The notes below the pieces were generated by a model, which was given only the letters and a program-made list of their open reading frames with translations, was not told where the DNA came from and ran no database searches. From contig JANDJZ010000291.1 in the NCBI GenBank assembly GCA_027943245.1, positions 2,501 to 15,630 on the forward strand: DNA of 13,130 nt, given 5' to 3'. Shown piece after piece: positions 1 through 6,900 of the stretch (position 1 is the stretch's first letter; every line of letters starts with the position of its first letter). The stretch is from Acanthamoeba sp. SK_2022b. Taxonomy: Eukaryota; Discosea; Longamoebia; Acanthamoebidae. The position numbers and the translations under genes were made by a program.

Positions 1-441
1 CTGATCTGTCAAACTGACCATGGGCAGATTTCTTGGCAATATGCCTACGGCGCTGCTGATGGGAGCTGCGAGCTGGAGCCTCTGATGGCCATGTCGGTCG
101 AGTTGAGGAAGGGTATTGCAGTTAGCGACCCGGTGGTACCCTCAGGGCCCAGCGGCGTCTTGACGCGGGGGGCGAACAGGGATGGTCGTACCGCGTGGGA
201 TAGCATTTCATGTAGGCCGTGGCAGGGGCGACAACGTGGGCGTGGGCGTCTGCACGGCGTCGACGGCCACATAGAAGTGGGTGGGCCAATGCGAGCGCGC
301 CACAGGGGCTGTGGGAAGGCAAGGCAATTGGGGGCCAAAGCTGTATCCTTGAGCAGAAAGCGTGGGTCCGCATCTCATGATCAGCTTGTCCTGGCTGACG
401 AACATAAGCTTCACGCTGGCGGCGCAGGAGCTATAGGAAGG
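1..441 (-). other. Unassigned minus-strand sequence after the LRRs, possible Roc-domain relic
   Basis: Nothing here is recognised with confidence. One frame reads ASVKLMFVSQDKL (about 420-381), which resembles the first strand and P-loop start of a Roc GTPase (KLMxVGxxxxGKT) but lacks the GKT residues. If the GTAATC donor at 451 is used, this segment would be intronic up to an acceptor at about 310-309. Overlapping plus-strand frames show no family resemblance. Confidence 0.25.
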
Positions 442-775
442 AGTGGATTACGTGCCCATGGCCACGTCCTTGGGCGGTGACTGGCGGCCCAGCTCCAGAG
501 GCAGCCAAATGAGCGTGTTGTGCTCAAGGCGCAGCGCGCGGAGGGCTGTCATGGCGCGCAGCTCACAGCGGAGGGCGGTCAGGTGGTTGTTTCCAGCGTG
601 GAGCTCCGTCATATCGACAAGGGGAACAGGGGGGCAGCATGGACACGTAGTTGTGCGAGATGTCGAGACACTGCCGTGGCCTTGAGCTGCTCAACATGCT
701 GAGCTTGCAAGGAATGAAACGAATACTGTCGAGGTAATCCTTGGGGACGGGGATGTCCTTGTCCTCGCTCTGCTG
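442..775 (-). other. Leucine-rich repeats downstream of the myotubularin blocks
   Basis: Reads CLDISHNYVSMLPP and then, one base out of frame near 625, MTELHAGNNHLTALRCELRA and MTALRALRLEHNTLIWLPLE, giving about three repeats of the LxxLxLxxNxLxxLP type. They follow the myotubularin C-terminus by about 40 residues. The frame ends at a TAA at 450-448 that overlaps a possible donor (AC|GTAATC), so this stop need not be a lesion. Confidence 0.75.
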
Positions 776-1236
776 GCGCGTGGCCTGCCCATCGCAGCGT
801 TTCATTATCATAAACAACGAATTTGGTCAATCAAAAGAAAGCATGAACGCCACGTCCACCACCCCCGCATTGCCCATCGCCGGTGCAGCCAGGGAGGCAC
901 GCGTACCGGACCAAAACTTGACCTGGGATGGGTGCGGCGTCAGCGGGGCGACGGCGGAAGCGCTGTAGAGGGAGTTGGCAAAGTCCAACTTCTTCAAGTC
1001 GACGTACGACCAGATCGAGGTAGTCTTCTGCATTAGCTGCATCTTGCTTGTCCTAAAGGGAGGAAGGCGGTGAGCGTGCCAGTTGTGATTGGTTGATGAG
1101 GGCGCGTCATGATCGGCCCTGTGAGAAGTGGGCGTTGGGGGGGGCACACCTGCCTTGCGTTCCGTCTCCGTGTCGGCTAGGAAGGTGCCAAAGCGGGCCC
1201 TGTAGAGGGCATCGACAGCTGCGGCGACTGGTCCCA

Positions 1237-1270
1237 CAATTGCCAGATTGAGGCACACCGCCTCACGCCA
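1237..1270 (-). repeat. Arm 1 of a 34-bp inverted repeat within the myotubularin relic
   Basis: The minus strand here matches the plus strand at 1843-1876 at 31 of 34 positions, including a perfect 20-base core GTGCCTCAATCTGGCAATTG. All three mismatches are transitions. In the myotubularin frame this arm is at the start of the WQLWDQ block, its expected place, so it is probably the original copy. Confidence 0.85.
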
Positions 1271-1277
1271 CCAGTCA

Positions 1278-1298
1278 GTGTGCGTGCGTGCGTGCGTG
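1278..1298. repeat. (TGCG)n tetranucleotide repeat
   Basis: About five TGCG units in the presumed intron between the FVQFIHA and WQLWDQ blocks. Confidence 0.8.
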
Positions 1299-1842
1299 AT
1301 TATGCGTGCGTTGTGCTTGGATTTGGTTGACGCATCGATTGAAACGCACCAGCGTGGATGAACTGCACGAAGATGTGAGCGTGTTGCTTGGGCAGATATT
1401 TGCCCTTGCTGCTCTGGCGCCACATGTGACCTGCGGGCATTGGTAATTGACGGTGAGCACCAATCAAGAACGACGATGGCGTCATCCTCACGCCACCCTT
1501 CCCTCTTTAACGCGACTGCTGGGGGAAGGTGTACTGAAGTTCATCCACTCCTTTTCGATCAGGCAGCAGAAGCTCTGCATCGGAAGTAGGGGTCCAAGCA
1601 CAACTAGAACATGATGGCGGGAAAAGAGAGAGGGAGAGTCAGGGCGCTTGTTTGGAGAGACGGCGAGGCTCGATTGGGGGGTGGCACAAACCTGAACAAG
1701 ACAGGCAACCTGTGGGACCCAATCGCTTCCCTCCCACCCTGCAGTACCACCTGTCGAGAGACCATTAGGCTTGTGTCCAGATCGTGGGGTGCCGCGCGCC
1801 ACGACAACAAACGTACGGGACCGCCGAGTTGGAGAAGGGCGA

Positions 1843-1876
1843 TGACGCGAGGCGGCGTGCCTCAATCTGGCAATTG
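1843..1876 (+). repeat. Arm 2 of the 34-bp inverted repeat, at the phosphatase breakpoint
   Basis: Inverted partner of 1237-1270. Its edge lies just after the conserved WRLAEVNNYTM-PTF segment, exactly where similarity to myotubularins stops and about 100 residues are missing. It is therefore the likely inserted copy. Confidence 0.85.
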
Positions 1877-1884
1877 AAGGTGGG

Positions 1885-2013
1885 CATGGTGTAGTTGTTG
1901 ACTTCGGCCAGGCGCCACTCGTCGGTGGACAGGTTCTGTCACTTGAACTCCTTCTCCACCGCAAAGAGGGGCCAACCCAACTGCTCCGATTGCAGCGCGT
2001 ACTTTTCCTCGTT
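1885..2013 (-). other. Myotubularin phosphatase domain, N-terminal block with TGA
   Basis: Reads NEEKYALQSEQLGWPLFAV, EKEFK, a TGA at 1941-1939, then QNLSTDEWRLAEVNNYTM. Human MTM1 has FLNEEKF, GWTVY, EEYRRQGL, HHWRITFINKCYELCDTYP. The TGA falls where the family has Arg, so CGA to TGA is the simplest change. The Cys expected after YTM is missing, and similarity stops at 1876, the edge of an inverted repeat. Confidence 0.75.
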
Positions 2014-2037
2014 CTGGAATGCCAACAGGTTTTGTGC

Positions 2038-2054
2038 GTGTGTGTGTGTGTGTG
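2038..2054. repeat. (GT)n microsatellite in a putative myotubularin-relic intron
   Basis: Short GT repeat, followed by GTGGTAT near-repeats to about 2091. It lies in the putative 135-nt intron 2148-2014. Confidence 0.8.
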
Positions 2055-2147
2055 GTATCGCGTGTGGTATGCGTGTGGTAAGTGCATGGTATGCGGAATG
2101 CGGTTACCAACATAGCGCGGATAACACGACGCGCGTGCGTGGACGTA

Positions 2148-2335
2148 CTTGAGTTTGGTGGGGAAGTGCTTGAAGATCTTCTGGGTGGCCTTGTGCGCTT
2201 GCGGCTGGAGGAAGAAGAGGGAGGATCTGGAAGTCCTTGCACGTGAGCCCAGCAGGTGTCGCTCCTCGTGCTTGGCCTGGTCGAGCTTCACCATCACCGC
2301 CAACGGCAGTTCTTCTTTTTCTGTAGATATCGTCG
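2148..2335 (-). other. PH-GRAM block of the degenerate myotubularin
   Basis: Reads EELPLAVMVKLDQAKHEERHLLG, then one base out of frame LTCKDFQIL, then back in the first frame KATQKIFKHFPTKLK. Human MTM1 has PLGVISRIEK, YGLDITCKDMRNLRFAL and FEILTRYAFPLAHSLP at the same spacing. Two single-base frame changes (about 2320 and 2248) are needed. The block ends at a strong GTACGT donor at 2148. Confidence 0.7.
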
Positions 2336-2488
2336 TAGTCATCGTGACCACCAGAAATCCAGTCCATGATCGATTTGACGTTGACCCATGCGCACGTCAG
2401 TCTGCTGTTTATCCCATCCAGAGAGGGACTGGGGGGGGGCAAGGGGGTTAACCTCGAGCAGGGTGTTGCAGAGATTGGTGAACTCGAG

Positions 2489-4020
2489 CTAGGTGACAAG
2501 CTCGGAGAACACGGCCAACGCCACCTTGAACGTGAGCGTGCTGTCGTCCCCGCAGTCGGTGCACTGGTGGTCGCTGGTCTCCTGGTCGCACGCTCTGCCG
2601 GTGTCGCCGAGGCCGCACATGCGTCCATGCCCAACCAGCCGCCGGCGCACGCACACCTGCAGGTGTTATCGTAGGTGCTGTGGCCGGAGCACAAGTTGGG
2701 GCACGACATGACGGGCGTCGAGCAGTCGTCTCCCATGAAGCCCAACAAGCAGAGGCACGTGCGCTGGACGCTACAGGTGCCTTGGAGTGAGCACATCGTG
2801 GGACACGCCCTGGGACCTGAGGGGCTCCACTGGATGTGCTAGTGGTGTTGTCGACGACCGCGTGGACGAGCCCTGGAAGTTTTGCAACCCGAAACCGGCG
2901 TGGGAGCCCATCGAGCCGCCGGTCATGGTGATCAACGTGTAGATGTGAGTGCTATTGGCCAGCGGCACGTAGCCGTCAATCAGCAACCTGGATCCAGCCG
3001 TCCTTGGTCACGCTGCCCATGCAGTCTATGGCGTTGTAGTCAACCGCCGCGGCCGCTCTCGAGCATGCTCATCGGGCTCTGGAACTGGTCGCCGTCGATG
3101 AGCAGCTTGCCGCTACCGCTCGGCGTGATGGAGCCCGATTTACGATGCTGCCAATGATCACGAGACCGAGATGGTCGAGTTGGTGACGATGGGCACGTAG
3201 GTCACCACGTTGCCGCCTTCCAGGTGCAGGCCGCCACCGGTCTGCAAGCGGCCTGCGCCGCGTCAGACACGGTCCACAGGCCGGTGGCGGCGTTGGTGAG
3301 GGTGGGGGTGGCCTGGAGGATCACGCTGCCCACCCAGCCGAGAGGGTGCCCTGGGTTGATTAGGCCACACTTGACGAGCCCGCTGCCGCCGACGGTGGCA
3401 CGAGCGTTGGGGGCGATGACGGACGTGCTGCTGCTGCCATCGATTGTCGATCTCGAGGAGTTGCCGATGCTGACGCTGCCAGGGAGGTCACGTTGTGTAC
3501 GGTCGTGTTGAGGGAGGCGCCATCGAGGCGCACCACAATGCCGCAATGTGATGGGCGAAGCGCTCAGGGTGAACTGACCGAAGCCGCAGGCACGATGGTC
3601 GTGATGAAGTTCGTCGTACTGAGAGCGAGGAGCATGGCAGATGTCGGCCGAGAAGGTCACGCTCGCCGACTGCACGACCACCAGCGAGCCCACGTTCAGC
3701 GCGATCCGGTTGAAGGTGGTCACAGTCAGAGAGCCGTAGTTGGACCAGGTGGCCAGGAAGGCCAGGCGGCAGTTCATGGTCACAGTGGCATAGTTTACAG
3801 TCTCCTGGCTGCTTTCAGTTAGACAGCCTGCGCCGTTGCTGGTCACGCTGGTCGAGTCCACGAGCGTGAGCCAGCCGGGTTACGCTTGCGCTGCAGCTCA
3901 CGGCCATGTCAACAATGAAGGTGCCGTTGTTCTGGCACGTCAAGCCGCCGATGAGGACGATGGTGCCCTCCTGCCCCTCCCCAGCGCCGTCGTTGATATG
4001 CGTCGGCCCGCTGCACTGCT
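2489..4020 (-). pseudogene. Degenerate secreted beta-helix-like and EGF-domain gene
   Basis: Minus-strand segments read like an extracellular beta-helix: GTIVLIGGLTCQNNGTFIVD, LTLVDSTSVTSNGAGCLT, NYGSLTVTTFNRIALNVGSL, VVVQSASVTFSADI, IVVRLDGASLNTTVHNVTSL, SVSIGNSSRSTIDGSS, LQTGGGLHLEGGNVVTYVPI, GSGKLLIDGDQF, LLIDGYVPLANSTHIYTL. Runs of Val/Thr/Ser/Asn/Gly with periodic LxV/LxI strands suggest a parallel beta-helix. Cys-rich EGF-like sequence follows. At least seven single-base frame changes (about 3875, 3545, 3480, 3248, 3155, 3045, 2985, plus 2620 in the EGF part) are needed to join them, and a TAG closes the last frame at 2491-2489. No transmembrane segment is seen. Family name unknown; it was probably a cell-surface or secreted protein. 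Confidence 0.6.
2545..2805 (-). other. EGF-like Cys-rich block
   Basis: Reads CPTMCSLQGTCSVQRTCLCL, LGFMGDDC, CPNLCSGHSTYDNTCRCACA, GGWLGMD, and after a frame change near 2620 CGLGDTGRACDQ and CTDCGDDS. The CxxxCSxxGxC-CxCxxGFxGxxC pattern is typical of laminin/tenascin-type EGF repeats; two to three repeats are present. Confidence 0.75.
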
Positions 4021-4406
4021 TGTCGTTTTGTAGCGATTGATCAACGTGTCAGAGGCAAGGCCACCCTTTTACTATCCAAGCATGTTACTGACCACCTGGT
4101 GGACAGTTTACCTTGGCGGAGAGTGATCTACGCACTTGGTGGTGGACAGCATGCGAGGATCGGTCGGCTAGATGGAGACCAGCTACCGGATCAGCATCGA
4201 GCCGTCTAGACGAGTGCAGGGACTGAAGGCCATCTACTTCTCGCGTTACCTGTCTGCTATTGTGTATTAGGCACAGTGTTGATTACAAGAGTAAGGATAT
4301 CGCTTGCGTACGGGGGCCCGTACGCAATTGCTATCTTTTTCATTACCAGCGCACACGACCTGCTCGCGTCCACCAGAATCAGCCTTCCAGCCGGCACGAA
4401 TCATAC
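4021..4406. other. Unassigned stretch with a perfect palindrome
   Basis: No gene is supported. One minus-strand frame is GC3-rich (for example MAFSPCTRLDGSMLIR and PTDPRMLSTTKCVDHSPPR) but contains five TAA/TAG stops in about 80 codons, so it is either decayed coding sequence or chance. The stretch is more AT-rich than its flanks and contains the palindrome at 4304-4327. Confidence 0.4.
4304..4327. repeat. Perfect 11-bp inverted repeat with 2-bp centre
   Basis: Left arm TTGCGTACGGG, centre GG, right arm CCCGTACGCAA. The arms are perfectly complementary over 11 bp. It could form a short hairpin or cruciform, or be a binding site for a dimeric protein. No T-run follows and no gene overlaps it with confidence. 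Confidence 0.85.
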
Positions 4407-4946
4407 TTGCAATCTTTGATCTCGCCTTGATCTTGAGAGAAGCCGAGGAAGTACGTCATGGCAAGCGGCTGCTGTATGGGGAACAGCACAAAGGTGTCCA
4501 CCTGTGGATGTGGGTCGGTGAGCGCCGGCAAGAATCAAGACGAGGGTGCGGGGAACGGGGGCAGGGACAAGGTCGCACCTTGAGCGAGCTGTAGATCTTC
4601 TCCAAGTTCTGCGTAAAGGGCTTTGGGCTGCAAGTGAGCGACAACCCGTGGTCATTCTCGGTGTCTGTTAGGAAAGAGGGGTCAGGCCCAGCGAGCAGGA
4701 GAGGAGACGGAGGGTGTAGAGGGCAACGAGAATGAAGGAGAGGCCCGGACCGTTACGGTGGCGCAGGGGCATGTCTAGGAGTAGCAGCTCGACTTGTCAT
4801 CCTGAGACGCATGGGCGACAGCAGCGGCCAGACAAAGGCTGACCCGGCCACCTCGCCATCCTCGGCGGCCTGTCCGCGATAAGGTGTTTTACGTCTTGAG
4901 TAGCGACCTCGTGGCGCTTGGTTCCGGTTGAGTCATGCGCCAACAT
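4407..4946 (-). pseudogene. Unrecognised leftward exons, first part damaged
   Basis: Two exons are well defined: 4664-4579 (TENDHGLSLTCSPKPFTQNL, EKIYSSLK) and 4501-4407 (VDTFVLFPIQQPLAMTYFLG, FSQDQGEIKDC), separated by a 77-nt GT-AG intron and in the same phase. A 92-nt intron (4756-4665) precedes them, and QVELLLLDMPLRH fits before it in phase, but a TGA at 4799-4797 or a frame change separates it from the upstream coding-like AFVWPLLSPM. An ATG at 4946 is the first start candidate. ENDHGLSLTC followed by a helix is faintly like the end of a PH/GRAM fold; I do not assign a function. It could be the 5' end of either leftward gene. Confidence 0.45.
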
Positions 4947-5223
4947 GTTGTCGCAAAGTCCGCAAGCAGAACCGAAACCTCCGCTTATGTGCGCCTAAGC
5001 AGCCACCGCACGGAACGGAGCGTGCAAGTGGAGGCGGGAGTAGCAACTTGAAGGAAAGCGTGATGGCGGTGCGACAGTGAAGGGGGTTATCCTAAGAAAA
5101 AGTTTTTCTGCGGTTTCTCGGCAGCAGGAAAAGCAGCCGCTAATACAAGGCAAGTGCTTATTTGGGATTTCGCTTGTCTTTGAAAAAGAGGCCCTCGTCG
5201 TTACGTAACACAACCGCTGGTAG
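4947..5223. promoter_or_regulatory. Divergent promoter-like spacer upstream of the RXYLT1-like gene
   Basis: Spacer between the plus-strand start at 5224 and the first leftward ATG candidate at 4946. It is less GC-rich than its surroundings. Two symmetric elements stand out: AGAAAAAGTTTTTCT at 5095-5109 (7-bp arms around one base) and the perfect palindrome TTACGTAA at 5201-5208, which resembles a bZIP site, 15 bp before the ATG. No TATA box is obvious. Function is inferred from position only. Confidence 0.4.
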
Positions 5224-6900
5224 ATGACAACGGCGGAGTATATCTTGGTTGGCGCTGCGTCAGTAGGGTTTGGTCTCACTTGTCTGTGGTCTAGAGCCAG
5301 ACCTGGCCTGCTCTGGCGGAGCTCTACTTGCAAGGAACATGAGCAGGCCTTCAAGGCACATTTTGGAGCACTCGCCAACCGGACTAACAGAGCAACGTGC
5401 CACTTGGGGCACCGGTACATTTCCCTGGTGCTATTACTGTTGCTTCTTGTGGGAGCGACACACTTGGTCGTCCAGATTTTAGTTCGACAGGGGCAAACAG
5501 GCTCCATGGCGACACACAGTTACGAATGGTACGGCCAGGAGGTGGCTGCGGAACGATTATATCCCAATGTGTCACCTCGTAACCGCACCGGGGAGTGTCT
5601 CTCTGCCGCCCACGTCGCTCGAGCACCGCACCTGCCAGAGCTCCGGCAAGCCGTGGATCCAACTACCGCAGCACTCCGAGATGGAGCCGGACCGCTGCGG
5701 GTGCACGTGCTCAACCACGACCGAGAGAACCTTCAACCATTCATCTGGGACTCCATCTTAGCTGCCGGTGATGAATTCAGCGCTGAGCGACGCCACTACC
5801 AAGAGCTGGGAGTGGAGCTGGTTTTGGTCGAGCCACCAGAAAGGCTCTTCGACCTGCCACCCGACAGCGTGAGCAGCCTGCTCTTCATCGGAATCGATAG
5901 GGAGTTTCTCCAGCGAGTGCCTCCAGATGTGTCGGTCGGTGCCGTCATGAAGGGCGACGAATCGTGCGATTTGAATTCGCTGCCTCAGGAGCTCAAGTTC
6001 GTGTTCCTCACCTACGGCGACTGCGCTCTTGTGGACAACCGCCGCGTGTTCGTGTGGCCCCTCGGGCCCAGCTCCTATCACGGCTTCCCTCCTCGCATCG
6101 AGGAGAGCACCCTGCTCCCCTCCAGCCAGCGCCCCCTGCTCTTCAATCTCCTCGTCACGCACTCCACCCGCAAGCCCACCCGCATGCAGGCCCACATTGC
6201 TGCCCAGGAGGCCTGCGCCCAGGTGGGCTACCACCTCTGCCAGCTATCGCAGACCAACGTCCTGTTCAAGCTCGCCGAGTGGTTCGACTCGGAGCTGGCC
6301 GAGTACAACATCGCCACCAACTTTCGCAGCTACTTCCCCACCGACCGCTACCTCCACCATCTCGAGCGCAGCAAGCTCACCCTCTGCCCGAGCGGCAACA
6401 CCCCCGAGCAGTACCGCATCTGGGAGGCCATCATCGCCGGCTCCATCCCAGTCATCGAGGACCCGCCCTTCCAACCCGGCCGGTCGCGCCACCCGGCCTT
6501 TGGCAACACCTTCGGCTGCATGCCCGACGACATCCACCGCTTGCTCAAGGCACGGGCCACGACTACCTACCCGCCCTCTCCGCTTCTCGCTGCATGTTTA
6601 AGTGTGTGACTTCTGACGCGACGCCTGCTGAGTCTCTCTCCCCTCCCTCTCGCGCGCGTGCAGGAGACCGGCGCGCCGGTGTTCTATGTGCACGACTGGC
6701 GACGGGACCTGCCGGCCATCATCCGCGAGGCGCAGGACGAGCAGGCCCTGCTCGTGAGGCAGCGCAGGCTCATCGACTGGTTCCGCCGCTTCCGCACCCA
6801 CCTGCGGGTCATCATGCTCGAGGCCATCCTGAGAACCATGTCTCCGCCATCGGTCGACGCCTCGACTGATCAAAGCGCAACGGCGGTGATGCCAAAATGA
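5224..6900 (+). CDS. RXYLT1: RXYLT1/TMEM5-like exostosin-family glycosyltransferase, two exons
   Basis: Probable Golgi type II membrane glycosyltransferase. Exons 5224-6549 and 6664-6900 encode 520 residues (human RXYLT1 is about 443). The ATG at 5224 directly follows an in-frame TAG, so it is the earliest possible start. A hydrophobic span ISLVLLLLLLVGATHLVVQ lies near residues 66-86; residues 5-22 are also fairly hydrophobic. Several NxS/T sequons follow in the predicted lumenal part. The donor-binding half is clear: LTLCPSGNTPEQYRIWEA (about 385-402), GSIPVIED (about 406-413), then HRLLK joined to ETGAPVFYVHDW and a C-terminal helix RQRRLIDWFRRF, matching the human order [38 protein letters not shown]. 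Human RXYLT1 adds xylose to ribitol phosphate on alpha-dystroglycan; the acceptor here is unknown. Family placement is strong, orthology less so. Confidence 0.82.
6550..6663 (+). other. Putative GC-AG intron of the RXYLT1-like gene
   Basis: The exon ends CTCAAG and the intron begins GCACGG, so the +2 base is C where T is expected; otherwise AAG|GTACGG would be a good donor. The acceptor is a clear pyrimidine-rich stretch ending GTGCAG at 6663. Joining here gives HRLLK-ETGAPV, matching the human LLKSMGAP without a gap. The only GT donor in the right phase is at 6604, giving a 60-nt intron and an 18-residue insertion. Confidence 0.6.

Larger units (their letters stand above)
907..1750 (-). other. 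Myotubularin P-loop region and C-terminal phosphatase blocks
   Basis: In order: PQVACLVQ (1715-1692), intron 1691-1604, LCLDPYFR (1603-1580), one base out of frame MQSFCCLIEKEWMNF to 1536, intron 1534-1431, HMWRQSSKGKYLPKQHAHIF-VQFIHA (1429-1351), SIWQLWDQSPQLS (1251-1213), VDALYRARFGTFLADTETER in the next frame, and TTSIWSYVDLKKLDFANSLY to FWSG (about 1036-907). These match the family order [51 protein letters not shown]. The signature HCSDGWDR, expected just before PQVACLVQ, cannot be read in any frame; a G-rich stretch at 1740-1718 stands there. Confidence 0.72.
1..2460 (-). pseudogene. Degenerate myotubularin-phosphatase plus leucine-rich-repeat gene (Pats1-like order)
   Basis: Minus-strand blocks match a myotubularin-family inositol-lipid 3-phosphatase in the correct order: PH-GRAM, the FxNEEK/GW/EF/WR segment, the P-loop surroundings, LIEKEW, FVQF, FGTFL and SIWSY-FANSLY, followed by leucine-rich repeats. 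Dictyostelium Pats1, a Roco kinase, has a myotubularin-like domain before its LRRs, so this may be the front half of a Roco gene running off the left edge. It is broken: frame changes near 2320, 2248, 1580, 1215 and 625, a TGA at 1941-1939 inside a conserved block, an unreadable HCSDGWDR loop, roughly 100 residues missing before it, and an inverted duplication at that point. Plausible introns with GT-AG ends remain (1816-1751, 1691-1604, 1534-1431), so the copy came from an intron-containing locus rather than retroposition. Poor sequence is the alternative to decay. Confidence 0.75.

Noticed and set aside
448..450. TAA after the LRR block as a pseudogene lesion
   Set aside because: It overlaps a plausible AC|GTAATC donor with an acceptor at 310-309, so it may simply be intronic.
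2489..4260. TAG/TAA read as glutamine (altered genetic code)
   Set aside because: Most premature stops in the left part are TAG/TAA, but a TGA also occurs in a conserved block, and the two intact genes (over 1900 codons) use no in-frame TAA/TAG and encode Gln by CAG/CAA.
4115..4260. Stop-free minus-strand frame beginning VTREVDGLQ
   Set aside because: Third-position GC is near 50 percent, unlike real exons here, and it is only about 65 codons long with no homologous motif.
5964..6869. 301-residue plus-strand frame inside the RXYLT1-like gene
   Set aside because: It is a +1 shadow of the true frame, rich in Arg/Pro/His with no family resemblance, and it reads through the intron.
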